64,000 nt of DNA from Rothia similimucilaginosa (GTDB lineage Bacteria; Actinomycetota; Actinomycetes; Actinomycetales; Micrococcaceae), in NCBI RefSeq assembly GCF_029850875.1, contig NZ_JAOVAM010000001.1, positions 186,001 through 250,000 of the forward strand, in the 5' to 3' direction. The first letter of the stretch is position 1. Every line of letters begins with the position of its first letter. A model generated the notes under the pieces. The model did no database searches. It worked only from the letters and a program-made list of their open reading frames with translations, and was not told where the DNA came from. Shown piece after piece: positions 1 through 10,207 of this stretch. Position numbers and translations under genes: made by a program.

Positions 1-89
1 AGGTTGTTTTCGCGGGCACCCTGAACCCGGATGCTGGTCAGATCGTTCGCTTTGAGTGCGGTGCTACCGTGTGCAGGGCGGGGTGTCAT
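1..89 (-). CDS. UvrA-like ABC ATPase, N-terminal fragment
   Basis: Only the first 29 codons are in the window; the gene runs off the left edge. The minus strand reads MTPRPAHGSTALKANDLTSI, then RVQGARENNL. The IRVxGARExNL pattern is the first conserved strand before the Walker A region in UvrA and its paralogues. UvrA is the damage-recognition ATPase of nucleotide excision repair. The GARENNL spelling (N instead of H) is common in UvrA-like paralogues, so canonical UvrA is not assured. The ATG at 87-89 is preceded by an AAAGGA ribosome-binding site at good spacing. Family call is firm, subfamily is not. Confidence 0.65.
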   Translation of the reverse strand, partial: MTPRPAHGSTALKANDLTSIRVQGARENN

Positions 90-215
90 CGAAAATCCTT
101 TCGTCTTATCTTCGAACTTAAATTCTACACCCTCATGTCTTTCACCGGCGGGATTATGCGACCGGTGAAGGCCTGAGGGTGCAGTACTTATATGAGGCGG
201 ACTGACAGGCACGGT

Positions 216-989
216 TTACCAGCCGCGGGTTGCCCAGTCTTCCAGGTGTGGGCGCTCGTCACCGAGAGTGGTGGAGCGGCCGTGGCCGGGCAGCACGATT
301 GCGTCATCTTCAAAGCCGCCGAAGAGCTTTTCGAGCACATTGGAGAAGAGTTCACTAAACTGCTGCGGGGAGTCGGTCTTGCCCACGCCGCCGGGGAAGA
401 GAGTATCACCGGTGAATAGCAGGGTTGCGGGGGTGCCGTCTTCCCAGCTGGTTTCGAGGGTGTAGACGATGGATCCGGGGGTGTGGCCAGGCACGTGCAG
501 CGAGCGGATGACGGTGTCGGAGCGGTAGAAGTCGAAGCTTTCGCCGCCGGCCAGCTCCTCTTCGACGGTGTAGTCTTCCTGCTCCTTAATAGCGGCTGCG
601 TCAGCTGCACCTGCGGAGGTGACGGCACCGGTGAGGTGGTCGAGCTCCTTAATAGCGCGAATATGGTCCCAGTGGCCGTGGGTGACAAGGATGCCGGTCA
701 GACCCACTGCCCGGGGCCTAAGGGAGTTGAAGTCCTCTTCCTTCTCCATAACGCGCACGCGACGGTCTTCCGAGTCAGTCAGTTCCAGCTGCGGGCAATC
801 GTTCAGAAGCGCATCGAGGGTGTAGGCATAGAGTTCTTCTGCCTCGTCTGCGGGGTCAATGAGCACCTGCTCACCGGTGGCGCGCATGGTGATGAGGTAG
901 ACGCTGTTGTCCATCTCGGAGACGCTGAACGCTCGGACAGTCAGTTCGGGGTTTTCAAAGATGAGGGTGGGTTCGGGGTAAGTAGTCAT
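216..989 (-). CDS. MBL-fold metallo-hydrolase (glyoxalase II-like)
   Basis: A 257-residue cytoplasmic protein of the metallo-beta-lactamase fold. The zinc-binding motif appears as THGHWDH, followed by a GHTPGS-type histidine motif (VPGHTPGSIVY), TGDTLF and a late PGHG, which together supply the metal ligands of glyoxalase II-like thioesterases. The substrate cannot be told from sequence. The open frame extends 41 codons further upstream, but I place the start at the ATG of MTTYPEPTL: a TACACT -10 box sits exactly six bases before it (996-1001), as expected for a leaderless transcript, and the extension has a cysteine-rich, non-coding look. Confidence 0.85.
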   Translation of the reverse strand: MTTYPEPTLIFENPELTVRAFSVSEMDNSVYLITMRATGEQVLIDPADEAEELYAYTLDALLNDCPQLELTDSEDRRVRVMEKEEDFNSLRPRAVGLTGILVTHGHWDHIRAIKELDHLTGAVTSAGAADAAAIKEQEDYTVEEELAGGESFDFYRSDTVIRSLHVPGHTPGSIVYTLETSWEDGTPATLLFTGDTLFPGGVGKTDSPQQFSELFSNVLEKLFGGFEDDAIVLPGHGRSTTLGDERPHLEDWATRGW

Positions 990-1167
990 AGTTCCAGTGT
1001 AGGGGTTCCCACATTGCAGGAGGAGTCTATATAGAGCACTTCCCTGTGAGCGCATTCGGCATTGACTGTGCGGGATGCACAGGGAACAGATACTGGAGCA
1101 CGCTCGGAACAAGCTCTAGCCAGGTCCCGTCTATCTGAGACTCCAGTGAAATTCCAAAGTTAAACAG

Positions 1168-1201
1168 AGAAGCGACTGCGCATCGATACACAGTCGCTTC
1201 T
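1168..1201 (-). terminator. Orphan stem-loop, possible terminator
   Basis: An 11-bp perfect stem, AGAAGCGACTG paired with CAGTCGCTTCT, with a 12-base loop. On the minus strand it is followed by a T-rich stretch. No annotated gene ends just before it: fhs has its own terminator 800 bases away. It could therefore close an unannotated minus-strand transcript from the AT-rich region. Confidence 0.45.
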
Positions 1202-1975
1202 CATGACACCCAGGGGTATCTATCACTCACTCAAACACAAGCAACCCGAGGACTTTGGAAATCTCACGATTACTTGATGACTTAATGGTAGCAAACTTTT
1301 TGGGATTGTTTTGCCACTCGATTTGGCGCGGGGAGCCGGTTTTGGCGACTTGAGTCTCAATATAATCGTTCTGTAATAAAAATAGGTATTTTTTGGCTAT
1401 CCATACGTACCAATTTCATTTTACGGGTTTTGGCGTGACTTATTTCACCTAAAATAGGTTTAATATTTCCCCCATTTGGCGCTTCTGCACACCTTTGACC
1501 CAAGCTTCACACTTAGTAATTTTGAAGGCTCAATCCCCAGTTTTAGCCCGGTATTCCGCGGAAGTAGAGCTTTTATAACAAAACGATAACAGCAGCCCTA
1601 CCTTCAGGTTCACTGGGCACACCCACTGAAACTCCATTCAAAGAGCAAAACACCTAGTCAAAACTATATTTTCACAAAATACAAGATAGTGTGTCACTAA
1701 AAATCAACCTCTATAGATTGTTGATAAAACTTGACACTCAAGCAAGCATAGAGCCCAATTATTAACCCATACGTACCATTTACAGTCTCCGCAGAGGCCT
1801 CATTCGAGTCTCCATGAAAGGTTACAATCCCCTTCCACTAGGGGTTTTAGATTCCTTCAGTACCACACCGTTCAGCACCGAAAACGCCAATACGCTCCCC
1901 CTTTCACCGGCAACCACCCTGGGTGTTCACCCCATTTGCCGGTACCGGGCACGGTAAACTGCCGGGCACAGCAAA

Positions 1976-2012
1976 GCGGCGCCTCTCCCCCGCTGCGGGG
2001 AAGGAGCGCCGC
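1976..2012 (-). terminator. Terminator of fhs
   Basis: GCGGCGC pairs with GCGCCGC around an inner C-rich/G-rich stem, 35 bases past the fhs stop codon. Confidence 0.6.
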
Positions 2013-2046
2013 CTCCACTAGCTATAGATTAGCTAACACAGTCGCC

Positions 2047-3759
2047 TTAGGACAGGCCGACCATCACGCCGTTCTCATCGAAGCCGATGCGCTCAGCTGC
2101 GGGGCTCTTGCTCAGGCCCGGCATAGTGCGCATGGTGCCGCAGATAGCGTAGACGTAGCCAGCACCAGCAGCCAGGCGAACCTCACGCACGGGGAGGGTC
2201 CAGCCGGTCGGCGCACCCTTCAGAGTTGCATCCGACGAGATGGACAGGTGAGTCTTAGCAATAACCACCGGCAGGTGCGAGTAGCCCAGCTCAGCGAAAC
2301 GCTTCAGCTGCTTAGCGGCAGCGGGAGCAATAGAGATGCCGTCCGCACCGTAGACCTTGGTGGCAACCTTCTCAATCTTGGTCTCGATGGAGTCCTCAAG
2401 ATCGTAGGTGTACTTCAGGTCCGAAACGTCGTCACATGCCTCAGCAACCACGTTGGCCAGGTCGGTGGTGCCCTTACCGCCCTCAGCCACACCACGGTGG
2501 ATAGCGACGCGAGCGCCAGCTTCCTCAGCGATACGGCGGATGGTCTCGTGCTCGGACTCAAAGTCGGTCGGGAAGGCGTTGATTGCCACAACCGGCTGAA
2601 TACCGAAGTTGCGCACAATCTCGATGTGCTTCTTCAGGTTCTCTGCGCCCTTCTCCACGTCGGAGGGGCTTTCCTGCAACATACCTTCGGGCAGAGGCTT
2701 GCCCGGAACAATCTTGTACAGGCCGGAGTGGGACTTCAGGGAGCGCACGGTGACAACGAGCACTGCTGCGTCCGGCTTCAGGCCGGAGACGCGGCACTTG
2801 ACGTTGAAGAAACGCTCCGCACCCATGTCTGCGCCGAAGCCAGCCTCGGTAATCACGTAGTCGGAGTACTCCAGACCAACATAGTCTGCGACCACGGAGG
2901 AGTTACCGGTTGCAATGTTGCCGAAGGGACCGGCGTGAATCAGAGCGGGGGTGTGCTCCAGGGTCTGCAGCAGGTTCGGGTTGATAGCGTCTGCCAGGAT
3001 GACGGACATTGCGCCGTCAGCCTTCAGATCGGCTGCGGTGACGGGCTCGCCGTCGTAGTTCAGGCCGATAACGATCTTTGCCAAGCGCTCGCGCAGGTCC
3101 TTGAAGGAGGTTGCCAGCGAGAGAATCACCATGATTTCGGAGGCGCTGGTGATGTCAAAACCGGTCTCGCGGACCACGCCGTCCATGCGTTCGCCCAGGC
3201 CCACGACGATGTTGCGCAGGGAGCGGTCGTTCATGTCGATAACGCGGCGCCACTCGATTGCACGCGGGTCGATGCGCAGCTCGTTGCCGTGGTGCAGGTG
3301 GTTGTCAATCATGGCGGCAAGCAGGTTGTGTGCTGCGGTGACGGCGTGGAAGTCGCCGGTCAGGTGTAGGTTCAGCTTCTCCATGGGAACGATCTGGGAG
3401 TAGCCGCCACCTGCTGCGCCGCCCTTGATGCCGAAGGTCGGGCCCATTGCGGGCTGACGCAGAGCGAGGACTGCCTTGCGGCCGGTCTGGGCGAAGCCCT
3501 GTGCGAGGGAGACGGAGGTTGCGGTCTTACCTTCACCGAGGGGGGTGGGGGTTACTGCGGTAACCACGATGTACTTGGAGCCGCGCTTGCGGGTGGTCTC
3601 TGCGTTGGTGGTTTCGTCGAGGAGGACCTTAGCAACGTACTTGCCGTAGGGTTCAAGGCGATCTTCGCTGATGCCGTTGTCCGCTGCGATCTTATTGATA
3701 GGCCAAAGATCGGCGGCAAGTGCGATTTCGAGGTCGGAAGGGAAAGGCTTCTTCGTCAT
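2047..3759 (-). CDS. fhs: Formate-tetrahydrofolate ligase
   Basis: A 570-residue enzyme that joins formate to tetrahydrofolate with ATP, giving 10-formyl-THF for purine and formyl-Met synthesis. The family P-loop TPLGEGKT is near the N-terminus after the conserved block of LWPINKIA and KYIVVTAVTPTPLGEG. Other conserved blocks are RQPAMGPTFGIKGGAAGGG, the LNLHLTGDFHA stretch and a C-terminal TMPGLSK. Length matches the family (about 550-560). The frame allows starts at 3786, 3765 and 3759; I choose 3759 (MTKKPFPSD) because GAAGGA lies five to six bases before it. It appears to be transcribed alone. Confidence 0.97.
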   Translation of the reverse strand: MTKKPFPSDLEIALAADLWPINKIAADNGISEDRLEPYGKYVAKVLLDETTNAETTRKRGSKYIVVTAVTPTPLGEGKTATSVSLAQGFAQTGRKAVLALRQPAMGPTFGIKGGAAGGGYSQIVPMEKLNLHLTGDFHAVTAAHNLLAAMIDNHLHHGNELRIDPRAIEWRRVIDMNDRSLRNIVVGLGERMDGVVRETGFDITSASEIMVILSLATSFKDLRERLAKIVIGLNYDGEPVTAADLKADGAMSVILADAINPNLLQTLEHTPALIHAGPFGNIATGNSSVVADYVGLEYSDYVITEAGFGADMGAERFFNVKCRVSGLKPDAAVLVVTVRSLKSHSGLYKIVPGKPLPEGMLQESPSDVEKGAENLKKHIEIVRNFGIQPVVAINAFPTDFESEHETIRRIAEEAGARVAIHRGVAEGGKGTTDLANVVAEACDDVSDLKYTYDLEDSIETKIEKVATKVYGADGISIAPAAAKQLKRFAELGYSHLPVVIAKTHLSISSDATLKGAPTGWTLPVREVRLAAGAGYVYAICGTMRTMPGLSKSPAAERIGFDENGVMVGLS

Positions 3760-3946
3760 TGTCATCCTTCGAGTTGTACGAATCATGCTCTTTTATTCTA
3801 TGCCTTGGCTCACTCATTTGTCCCTCACCTCGCCGGAAGGTGGCGAATAAACTCAATTTTTAATGCACTAATCCCCGCAACCGGGGCCCTACTCTCACGT
3901 GGAACGAGCAGGGTCAGTGCGGGGATCAGTAGCTCTTACATGCCGG

Positions 3947-3978
3947 TTGCCGGTGCAAGAAAGCACAAGAACCGGCAA
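3947..3978 (-). terminator. Terminator of the zinc alcohol dehydrogenase gene
   Basis: TTGCCGGT pairs perfectly with ACCGGCAA, starting 13 bases past the dehydrogenase stop. A second dyad (ATCCCCGC with GCGGGGAT, about 3871-3927) follows and may strengthen it. Confidence 0.55.
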
Positions 3979-3990
3979 TACGATCGGCTA

Positions 3991-5034
3991 TTACGGCATA
4001 GTCAGCAGAACCTTGGTGGCGGTACGCTGGTCCATTGCCTCGTAACCCTTAGCTGCCTCGTCAATAGGCAGAACCAGGTCAAATACCTTACCGGGCTCAA
4101 TTTCACCCTTGTAAATCAGGTCGATGAGGGTCGGCAGGTACTTGCGCACGGGGGCGGGGCCTCCCTCCAGGTGAACCTGCTTGCCGAAGAGCTTATCGGT
4201 GCCGATGGAGCTGTCGTGCGGCACACCTACGAAGCCGATGTAACCGCCGTGGCGTACACAGCCGAGTGCCTGGTCGAAAGACTGCTGGGAGCCAACAGCT
4301 TCCGCGACGCCGTGCGCGCCCACGCCGTCGGTGAGCTCCAGAACCTTGGCGATACCCTCTTCGCCGCGCTCTTCCACGATGTGGGTTGCGCCGAATGCCT
4401 TAGCGAGCGCCTGACGTTCCGGGTTGCGGGACATGATGATGATCTTCTCTGCGCCGAGCTGCTTAGCGCCGATGACTGCGCTCAGGCCGACTGCACCGTC
4501 GCCAACAACGACGATGGTCTTGCCGGGGCCTGCCTGCGCTGCGTCTGCTGCGTACCAGCCGGTGCCGAGCACGTCGGATGCCGCCATCAGGTGCGGGATC
4601 TGCTCTGCGGTGGGTGCGGCGGGGGTCTTGACGAGGGTGCCGTCTGCGAAGGGTACGCGGGCGTATTCTGCCTGGGTGCCGTTGGAGCGTGCGCCAATGA
4701 AGGCATCGCCTGCTGCGATTGCCTTGAGGCAGCGGGAGGGATAGCCTGCGGTGCAGGTTTCGCACTCACCGCAGGAGATGCAGAAGGAGCCTACGACGAA
4801 GTCGCCGGGGGCTACGGTGTTGACTTCGGAGCCGATTTCTACGACCTCGCCGATGTATTCGTGACCCATTGCGCTGTGGTCAACGGGCTGTGCGCCGCGG
4901 TAGGGCCACAGGTCGGAGCCGCAGATACAGGATGCTGCGAGTTTGATGATGGCGTCGGTGGGTTCGAGCAGGGTCGGCTTCTCAACTTCGTTGACGACAA
5001 CCTTGCCGGGAGCTTCCATAACAACTGAACGCAT
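3991..5034 (-). CDS. Zinc-dependent alcohol dehydrogenase (MDR family)
   Basis: A 347-residue medium-chain dehydrogenase/reductase, length typical. Catalytic zinc ligands are seen in CICGSD and GHEYIGEV. The structural zinc lobe is present as CISCGECETC followed by GYPSRC, four cysteines in the usual spacing. The Rossmann nucleotide motif is VVGDGAVGLSAV. The family oxidises alcohols or related substrates with NAD(P). Overall resemblance is to the threonine dehydrogenase/IMP-dehydrogenase-like Zn-ADH branch; substrate unknown. The start ATG is preceded by AAAGGA at six bases. It stands alone, with its own terminator. Confidence 0.92.
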   Translation of the reverse strand: MRSVVMEAPGKVVVNEVEKPTLLEPTDAIIKLAASCICGSDLWPYRGAQPVDHSAMGHEYIGEVVEIGSEVNTVAPGDFVVGSFCISCGECETCTAGYPSRCLKAIAAGDAFIGARSNGTQAEYARVPFADGTLVKTPAAPTAEQIPHLMAASDVLGTGWYAADAAQAGPGKTIVVVGDGAVGLSAVIGAKQLGAEKIIIMSRNPERQALAKAFGATHIVEERGEEGIAKVLELTDGVGAHGVAEAVGSQQSFDQALGCVRHGGYIGFVGVPHDSSIGTDKLFGKQVHLEGGPAPVRKYLPTLIDLIYKGEIEPGKVFDLVLPIDEAAKGYEAMDQRTATKVLLTMP

Positions 5035-5256
5035 GATGTTCCTTTAGGGGTTGTGGGATAGTAGTCCAACAGTACGCCCCGCGCGCAGATATATCAATAA
5101 TTTTTTATGCTACCGGATGAAGGTAAAAATTCCGACAATCAGCACCAGCAGATCGTTCCCGCTCCCCTGCTTCTCCGTAGCTTCTCTGCCGCTTCCGCGC
5201 CTGGTTAAACCGGGAAATCCTGGGTATCCCGGCACGTTGAATAGCCCGGTTAAACG

Positions 5257-5299
5257 GCGGAATCCCCGCGCATCCATAGTGGACACGCGGGGATTCCGC
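5257..5299 (-). terminator. Terminator of nrdF
   Basis: A 14-bp perfect stem, GCGGAATCCCCGCG paired with CGCGGGGATTCCGC, with a 15-base loop. It lies 70 bases past the nrdF stop and has a TTTAA stretch on the exit side. Confidence 0.8.
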
Positions 5300-5368
5300 T
5301 CGGTTTATCTCAGCCTATATCTGAAGGCGAGAAGGGGCTTAGAAGTCTCAGACTTAGAAATTTCAGCC

Positions 5369-6432
<1,064 letters not shown>

Positions 6433-6493
6433 GCCCCTTCCAGTCTTTAGTTATAGTGTGCCAGCTCAGGCTGAATGCGTCACAGCATTCAGG

Positions 6494-8674
6494 CTAAAGC
6501 ATGCATGATACGCAGCCTTCAACCTCGGTACCCTCAAGAGCCATCTGACGCAGACGGATGTAGTAGATGGTCTTGATGCCCTTACGCCACGCGTAAATCT
6601 GGGCGCGGTTAATATCGCGGGTGGTTGCAGTATCGCGGAAGAAGAGAGTCAGCGACAGGCCCTGGTCCACGTGCTGGGTTGCCACAGCGTAGGTATCGAT
6701 GATCTTCTCGTAACCAATTTCGTAGGAGTCCTGGTAGTACTCCAGGTTCTCGTTGGTCATGTAGGGCGCCGGGTAGTAGACTCGGCCGAGCTTGCCTTCC
6801 TTACGGATCTCAATCTTCGAAGCGATCGGGTGAATCGAAGAGGTCGAACCGTTGATGTAGGAGATGGAGCCAGTCGGCGGAACAGCCTGCAGGTTCTGGT
6901 TGTACATGCCGTACTGTGCCACGTCAGCAGCCAACTGAATCCACTCTTCGCGGGTGGGGATGTGGTGCTTAGCGAACAGTTCGCGGGTACGCTCGGTCTG
7001 CGGTGCCCATTCCTTCTCAATGTACTTGGCGAAGAACTCACCGGATGCATACTTCGAGTTCTCGAAGCCCTCAAAACGCTGACCGCGTTCCTTAGCAATC
7101 TGCATGGAGGCGCGGATTGCGTGGTAGGCGACGGTGTAGAAGTACATGTTGGTGAAGTCTAGTGCTTCTTCGGAACCGTAGTAGACGTGCTCGCGTGCCA
7201 GGTAGCCGTGCAGGTTCATCTGGCCCAGACCCACGGCGTGGCTCATGTTGTTGCCGCGCTCGATGGAGGGTACGGAGCGGATGTCTGACTGGTCGGAGAC
7301 GGAGGTCAGCGAACGAATTGCGGTTTCCACGGTCTTGCCGAAATCTTCTCCGTCCATGGTCAGTGCAATGTTCAGCGAACCGAGGTTGCAGGAGATGTCC
7401 TTACCGACGGTCTCGTAGCCGAGGTCAGCATGGTAGGTGGACGGCTCAGAAACCTGCAGGATCTCGGAGCACAGGTTGGACATGATGACCTTACCGGCGA
7501 TGGGGTTCGCGCGGTTGACGGTGTCTTCGAACATCACGTAGGGGTAGCCGGACTCGAACTGAATCTCTGCGATGGTCTGGAAGAACTCGCGTGCGTTGAT
7601 CTTGGTCTTGGTGATGCGTGCATCATCGACCATCTCGTAATACTTCTCGGAAACGTTGATGTCGGAGAAGGGCACACCGTAGATGCGTTCCACATCGTAC
7701 GGGGAGAAGAGGTACATGTCCTCGTTCTTCTTAGCCAGCTCGAAGGTGATGTCGGGGATGACAACGCCCAGGGAGAGGGTCTTGATGCGGATCTTCTCGT
7801 CAGCGTTCTCACGCTTGGTGTCCAGGAAGGCGTAGATGTCGGGGTGGTGTGCGTGCAGGTACACGGCACCGGCACCCTGACGTGCGCCGAGCTGGTTTGC
7901 GTAGGAGAAGGCGTCTTCCAACAGCTTCATGACGGGGATAACGCCCGAGGACTGGTTCTCAATCTTCTTAATGGGCGCACCGGACTCGCGCAGGTTGGTC
8001 AGAGCGAATGCCACACCGCCGCCGCGCTTGGAGAGCTGCAGTGCAGAGTTGATGGAGCGGCCAATGGACTCCATGTTATCTTCCATGCGCAGCAGGAAGC
8101 AGGAGACGAGCTCGCCGCGCTGCTTCTTACCTGCGTTGAGGAAGGTCGGAGTTGCCGGCTGGAAACGGCCGGAGATAATCTCGTCGACAATGTCTTCGGC
8201 GAGCTTCTCGTTGCCTTCTGCCAACAGCAGTGCGACCATGCAGACGCGGTCTTCAAAACGCTCCAGGTAGCGCTGACCGTCGAAGGTCTTGAGCGCGTAG
8301 GAGGTGTAGAACTTGAAGGCACCCAGGAAGGTCGGGAAGCGGAATTTCACGGCATAGGCGCGCTTGAACAGGTTCTTAATGAACTGGAAGTTGTACTTGT
8401 CGAAGAGTTCCGGCTCGTAGTACTGGTTCTCGATCAGGTACTCAATCTTCTCTTCCAGGTCGTGGAAGAAGACAGTGTTGTTGTTGACGTGCTGCAGGAA
8501 GTACTGACGTGCAGCCTGGCGGTCGGCATCGAACTGAATCTGGCCGTCCTCATCGTAGAGGTTCAGCAGTGCGTTCAGCTCGTGGTAGCTCATACCCTTG
8601 AATTTCTCGGGTACGCTCTTGCCGCTGTGGCTCGCACCGAGAGTTTCTAGTGCTGAGGGCAGTTTTGCGTCCAA
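6494..8674 (-). CDS. nrdE: Class Ib ribonucleotide reductase large subunit
   Basis: The 726-residue catalytic subunit that reduces ribonucleoside diphosphates. The family core is intact ([43 protein letters not shown]), and the last residues CVSCML carry the C-terminal redox cysteines reduced by NrdH. There is no ATP-cone at the N-terminus, as expected for class Ib. The chosen start is a TTG at 8672-8674, with GGAAG four bases upstream and AAGGA further up; it overlaps the end of nrdI by 28 bases. An internal ATG at 8591-8593 (MSYHELNAL) is the alternative but has poor ribosome-binding-site spacing. Confidence 0.95.
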   Translation of the reverse strand: MDAKLPSALETLGASHSGKSVPEKFKGMSYHELNALLNLYDEDGQIQFDADRQAARQYFLQHVNNNTVFFHDLEEKIEYLIENQYYEPELFDKYNFQFIKNLFKRAYAVKFRFPTFLGAFKFYTSYALKTFDGQRYLERFEDRVCMVALLLAEGNEKLAEDIVDEIISGRFQPATPTFLNAGKKQRGELVSCFLLRMEDNMESIGRSINSALQLSKRGGGVAFALTNLRESGAPIKKIENQSSGVIPVMKLLEDAFSYANQLGARQGAGAVYLHAHHPDIYAFLDTKRENADEKIRIKTLSLGVVIPDITFELAKKNEDMYLFSPYDVERIYGVPFSDINVSEKYYEMVDDARITKTKINAREFFQTIAEIQFESGYPYVMFEDTVNRANPIAGKVIMSNLCSEILQVSEPSTYHADLGYETVGKDISCNLGSLNIALTMDGEDFGKTVETAIRSLTSVSDQSDIRSVPSIERGNNMSHAVGLGQMNLHGYLAREHVYYGSEEALDFTNMYFYTVAYHAIRASMQIAKERGQRFEGFENSKYASGEFFAKYIEKEWAPQTERTRELFAKHHIPTREEWIQLAADVAQYGMYNQNLQAVPPTGSISYINGSTSSIHPIASKIEIRKEGKLGRVYYPAPYMTNENLEYYQDSYEIGYEKIIDTYAVATQHVDQGLSLTLFFRDTATTRDINRAQIYAWRKGIKTIYYIRLRQMALEGTEVEGCVSCML

Positions 8675-9177
8675 AATGCTTCCAATCCTTCGTTGACTTT
8701 TTCTACATCTGAATCGGTGCCCATGAGCTCAAATTTGAAGAGCACGGGCACATCGCACTTCTTGGCGACAATGTCTGCCGCAATACCGAAGAGCGGACCA
8801 AAGTTGGTGTTGCCGGAGCCAATCACACCGAGCATGTGGTGGCGATTCTGCTCCACGTTCAGGAATTTAACCACCTGCGGGGGAACGTTACCGGCGCCTT
8901 CAGGCTTGCCGTAGGTGGGGACTATGAGCACGAACGGCTCATCAAGAATGAGGGTGTCTTCGCCGGTGCGCAGCGGCAGGCGGAGGCGGCGGGCACGGAT
9001 CTTCTCCACGAACTTGTGGGTGTTACCGGAGATGGAGGAGAAGTACACGATGAGCGGCGCTGTGCCGTCCAGTTCGGCCTCGGTCGCTCGACCCTCGGAG
9101 GCATTGCGTGCATCCAGAAGGATCTTGCGGATTTCTGCGTGCTCGTCGACGGGGTTGGGCGTGAGGGCGGTACTCAA
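8647..9177 (-). CDS. nrdI: NrdI flavodoxin-like activator
   Basis: A 176-residue flavodoxin-like protein that supplies oxidant to assemble the dimanganese-tyrosyl cofactor of NrdF. The FMN-phosphate loop is visible in [17 protein letters not shown], and [14 protein letters not shown] is a conserved NrdI stretch. It is a little longer than the family norm (about 135-150) because of an N-terminal extension of some 40 residues. The start is a TTG (9175-9177) with AAGGAG six bases upstream. It lies between nrdH and nrdE in the operon. Confidence 0.94.
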   Translation of the reverse strand: MSTALTPNPVDEHAEIRKILLDARNASEGRATEAELDGTAPLIVYFSSISGNTHKFVEKIRARRLRLPLRTGEDTLILDEPFVLIVPTYGKPEGAGNVPPQVVKFLNVEQNRHHMLGVIGSGNTNFGPLFGIAADIVAKKCDVPVLFKFELMGTDSDVEKVNEGLEAFWTQNCPQH

Positions 9178-9251
9178 TCTGTACTCCTTATTCTCGTGTG
9201 CCGGTGTGGTTCCGTGCCGATTTTCCGTTTGTACGGGTTTCGGCAGGGCTG

Positions 9252-9476
9252 TTACGCTGCCAGAGCGTTAATCTTGTCGGGCTGGAAGCCGGACCAGTGC
9301 TCGTCGCCTGCGATGACGACGGGTGCCTGCATGTAGCCGAGGGACTTGACCATTTCGAGGGCCTGAGCGTCTTCGGTGATATCAACCTTGGTGTAGCTGA
9401 TACCCTTCGCGTCGAGGGCGCGGTAGGTCATGTTGCACTGGACGCACTGGGGCTTGGTGTACACGGTCACTACCAT
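9252..9476 (-). CDS. nrdH: NrdH-redoxin
   Basis: A 74-residue glutaredoxin-like protein that passes electrons, normally from thioredoxin reductase, to NrdE. The active-site motif is C11-V-Q-C14. The C-terminal WSGFQPDKINAL is the family signature that separates NrdH from true glutaredoxins. The ATG at 9474-9476 has an AGAGG-type ribosome-binding site. It is the first gene of nrdHIEF. Confidence 0.96.
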   Translation of the reverse strand: MVVTVYTKPQCVQCNMTYRALDAKGISYTKVDITEDAQALEMVKSLGYMQAPVVIAGDEHWSGFQPDKINALAA

Positions 9477-9670
9477 GGGAATGCCTCTTACTTTCTCCCG
9501 CTCAGGCGGGCTTATCTCGTGAATGAATCGGGTGTGTTTCGTTTATGGCTCACCATGTGTTGTTTACGGCAGGTGCGGTGCCGTCCGCTGCCCCCTTCTA
9601 GTGAGGTGTGGCGGTTTCCTGCGCTAGGGCAGGGCCCATAAAAGTACCGTAGTGGTGGAACCGAGTATTA

Positions 9671-9686
9671 ATACTACATCTAGTGT
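9671..9686 (-). promoter_or_regulatory. NrdR box 1 (candidate)
   Basis: The minus strand reads ACACTAGATGTAGTAT, matching 13 of 16 positions of the NrdR consensus ACACWATATATWGTGT. It lies about 195 bases before nrdH. A second site starts 31 bases away, three helical turns, the usual arrangement for NrdR, the nucleotide-sensing repressor of ribonucleotide reductase genes. Confidence 0.75.
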
Positions 9687-9701
9687 CGAGATTTTTCTTC
9701 G

Positions 9702-9717
9702 CCACAAGATGATGTGG
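9702..9717 (-). promoter_or_regulatory. NrdR box 2 (candidate)
   Basis: CCACAAGATGATGTGG matches 11 of 16 consensus positions and keeps the outer CAC/GTG half-sites. Its start is 31 bases from that of box 1. The pair together is stronger evidence than either site alone. Confidence 0.65.
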
Positions 9718-9782
9718 TGCAAGGGTCGTGTTTCGTTCGATAAACCCACAGCTGAACCCACTTAAGAGGGGGTGCCTACAGC

Positions 9783-9791
9783 TTATCCACA
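9783..9791 (+). promoter_or_regulatory. DnaA box
   Basis: A perfect TTATCCACA 9-mer upstream of the nrd operon. A second identical copy lies 55 bases downstream on the same strand. Confidence 0.55.
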
Positions 9792-9837
9792 CCTTCCCAT
9801 AGGACTGGTTCGCCGGATTTTCGCGGAGTACGCCGGG

Positions 9838-9846
9838 TTATCCACA
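9838..9846 (+). promoter_or_regulatory. DnaA box
   Basis: The second perfect TTATCCACA. No dnaA or dnaN gene is nearby, so this is unlikely to be the main origin. It could link nrd expression to replication initiation or titrate DnaA. Confidence 0.55.
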
Positions 9847-10156
9847 GGTGGGGTTTAAGTTGGTCAGGATTTTTAAGGGTTCATTCGCCCGCCAAGTTGA
9901 GGTTCAGTTAACCTCATGTATGCTTTCGGGGGCATAAAACCCGACAGATCCGGGCTTGATTTTAAAGAGATCTTAACTCTCACGCGTTCTTGCGCGGAAC
10001 AGCGGGGTTTTAAAGCAGAACGGACTTTCTTAAAGACGAGGGTTGACCCCCTTCGAGCGGGTTTAAGCTATGTGATTAAAGCTGTAGAAAAGATTTTTAA
10101 CTCTTTTCTAGTAACCGGTGTGTCGTGGGTTTAAGTTGTTTAATTCCGCTGAAACA

Positions 10157-10207
10157 GTAAAACCCACCGCAGATACCGCTATTTCACGGTACTCACAGTG
10201 GGTTTAC
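10157..10207 (-). terminator. Terminator of the APP1-type phosphatase gene
   Basis: GTAAAACCCAC pairs with GTGGGTTTAC and encloses a second stem TACCG/CGGTA. It begins about 45 bases past the stop codon. Confidence 0.65.

Larger units (their letters stand above)
990..2046. other. Long AT-rich intergenic region without a convincing gene
   Basis: About 1.06 kb between the hydrolase and fhs. From roughly 1230 to 1900 it is clearly richer in A+T than the flanks. It holds a stem-loop at 1168-1201, a 12-base direct repeat CCATACGTACCA at 1401-1412 and 1767-1778, an imperfect AT-rich dyad near 1660-1697, and the fhs terminator. No open frame has the GC-rich codon use of the neighbours. It may hold regulatory sites, an unannotated RNA or decayed foreign DNA. 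Confidence 0.5.

Noticed and set aside
1936-3369. A 477-codon plus-strand frame opposite fhs
   Set aside because: It is the antisense shadow of fhs: the minus frame encodes a complete known enzyme, and this frame is Val/Gly/Cys-rich without a domain.
3805-5028. A 407-codon plus-strand frame opposite the alcohol dehydrogenase
   Set aside because: Shadow of the GC-rich minus-strand gene; it has a Cys/Gly/Ala-rich composition and no start signal.
9916-10134. A 72-codon plus-strand frame in the nrd gap
   Set aside because: Codons such as TTA, ATA and AGA differ from the neighbours, there is no ribosome-binding site, and the region is full of repeated TTTAAG motifs.
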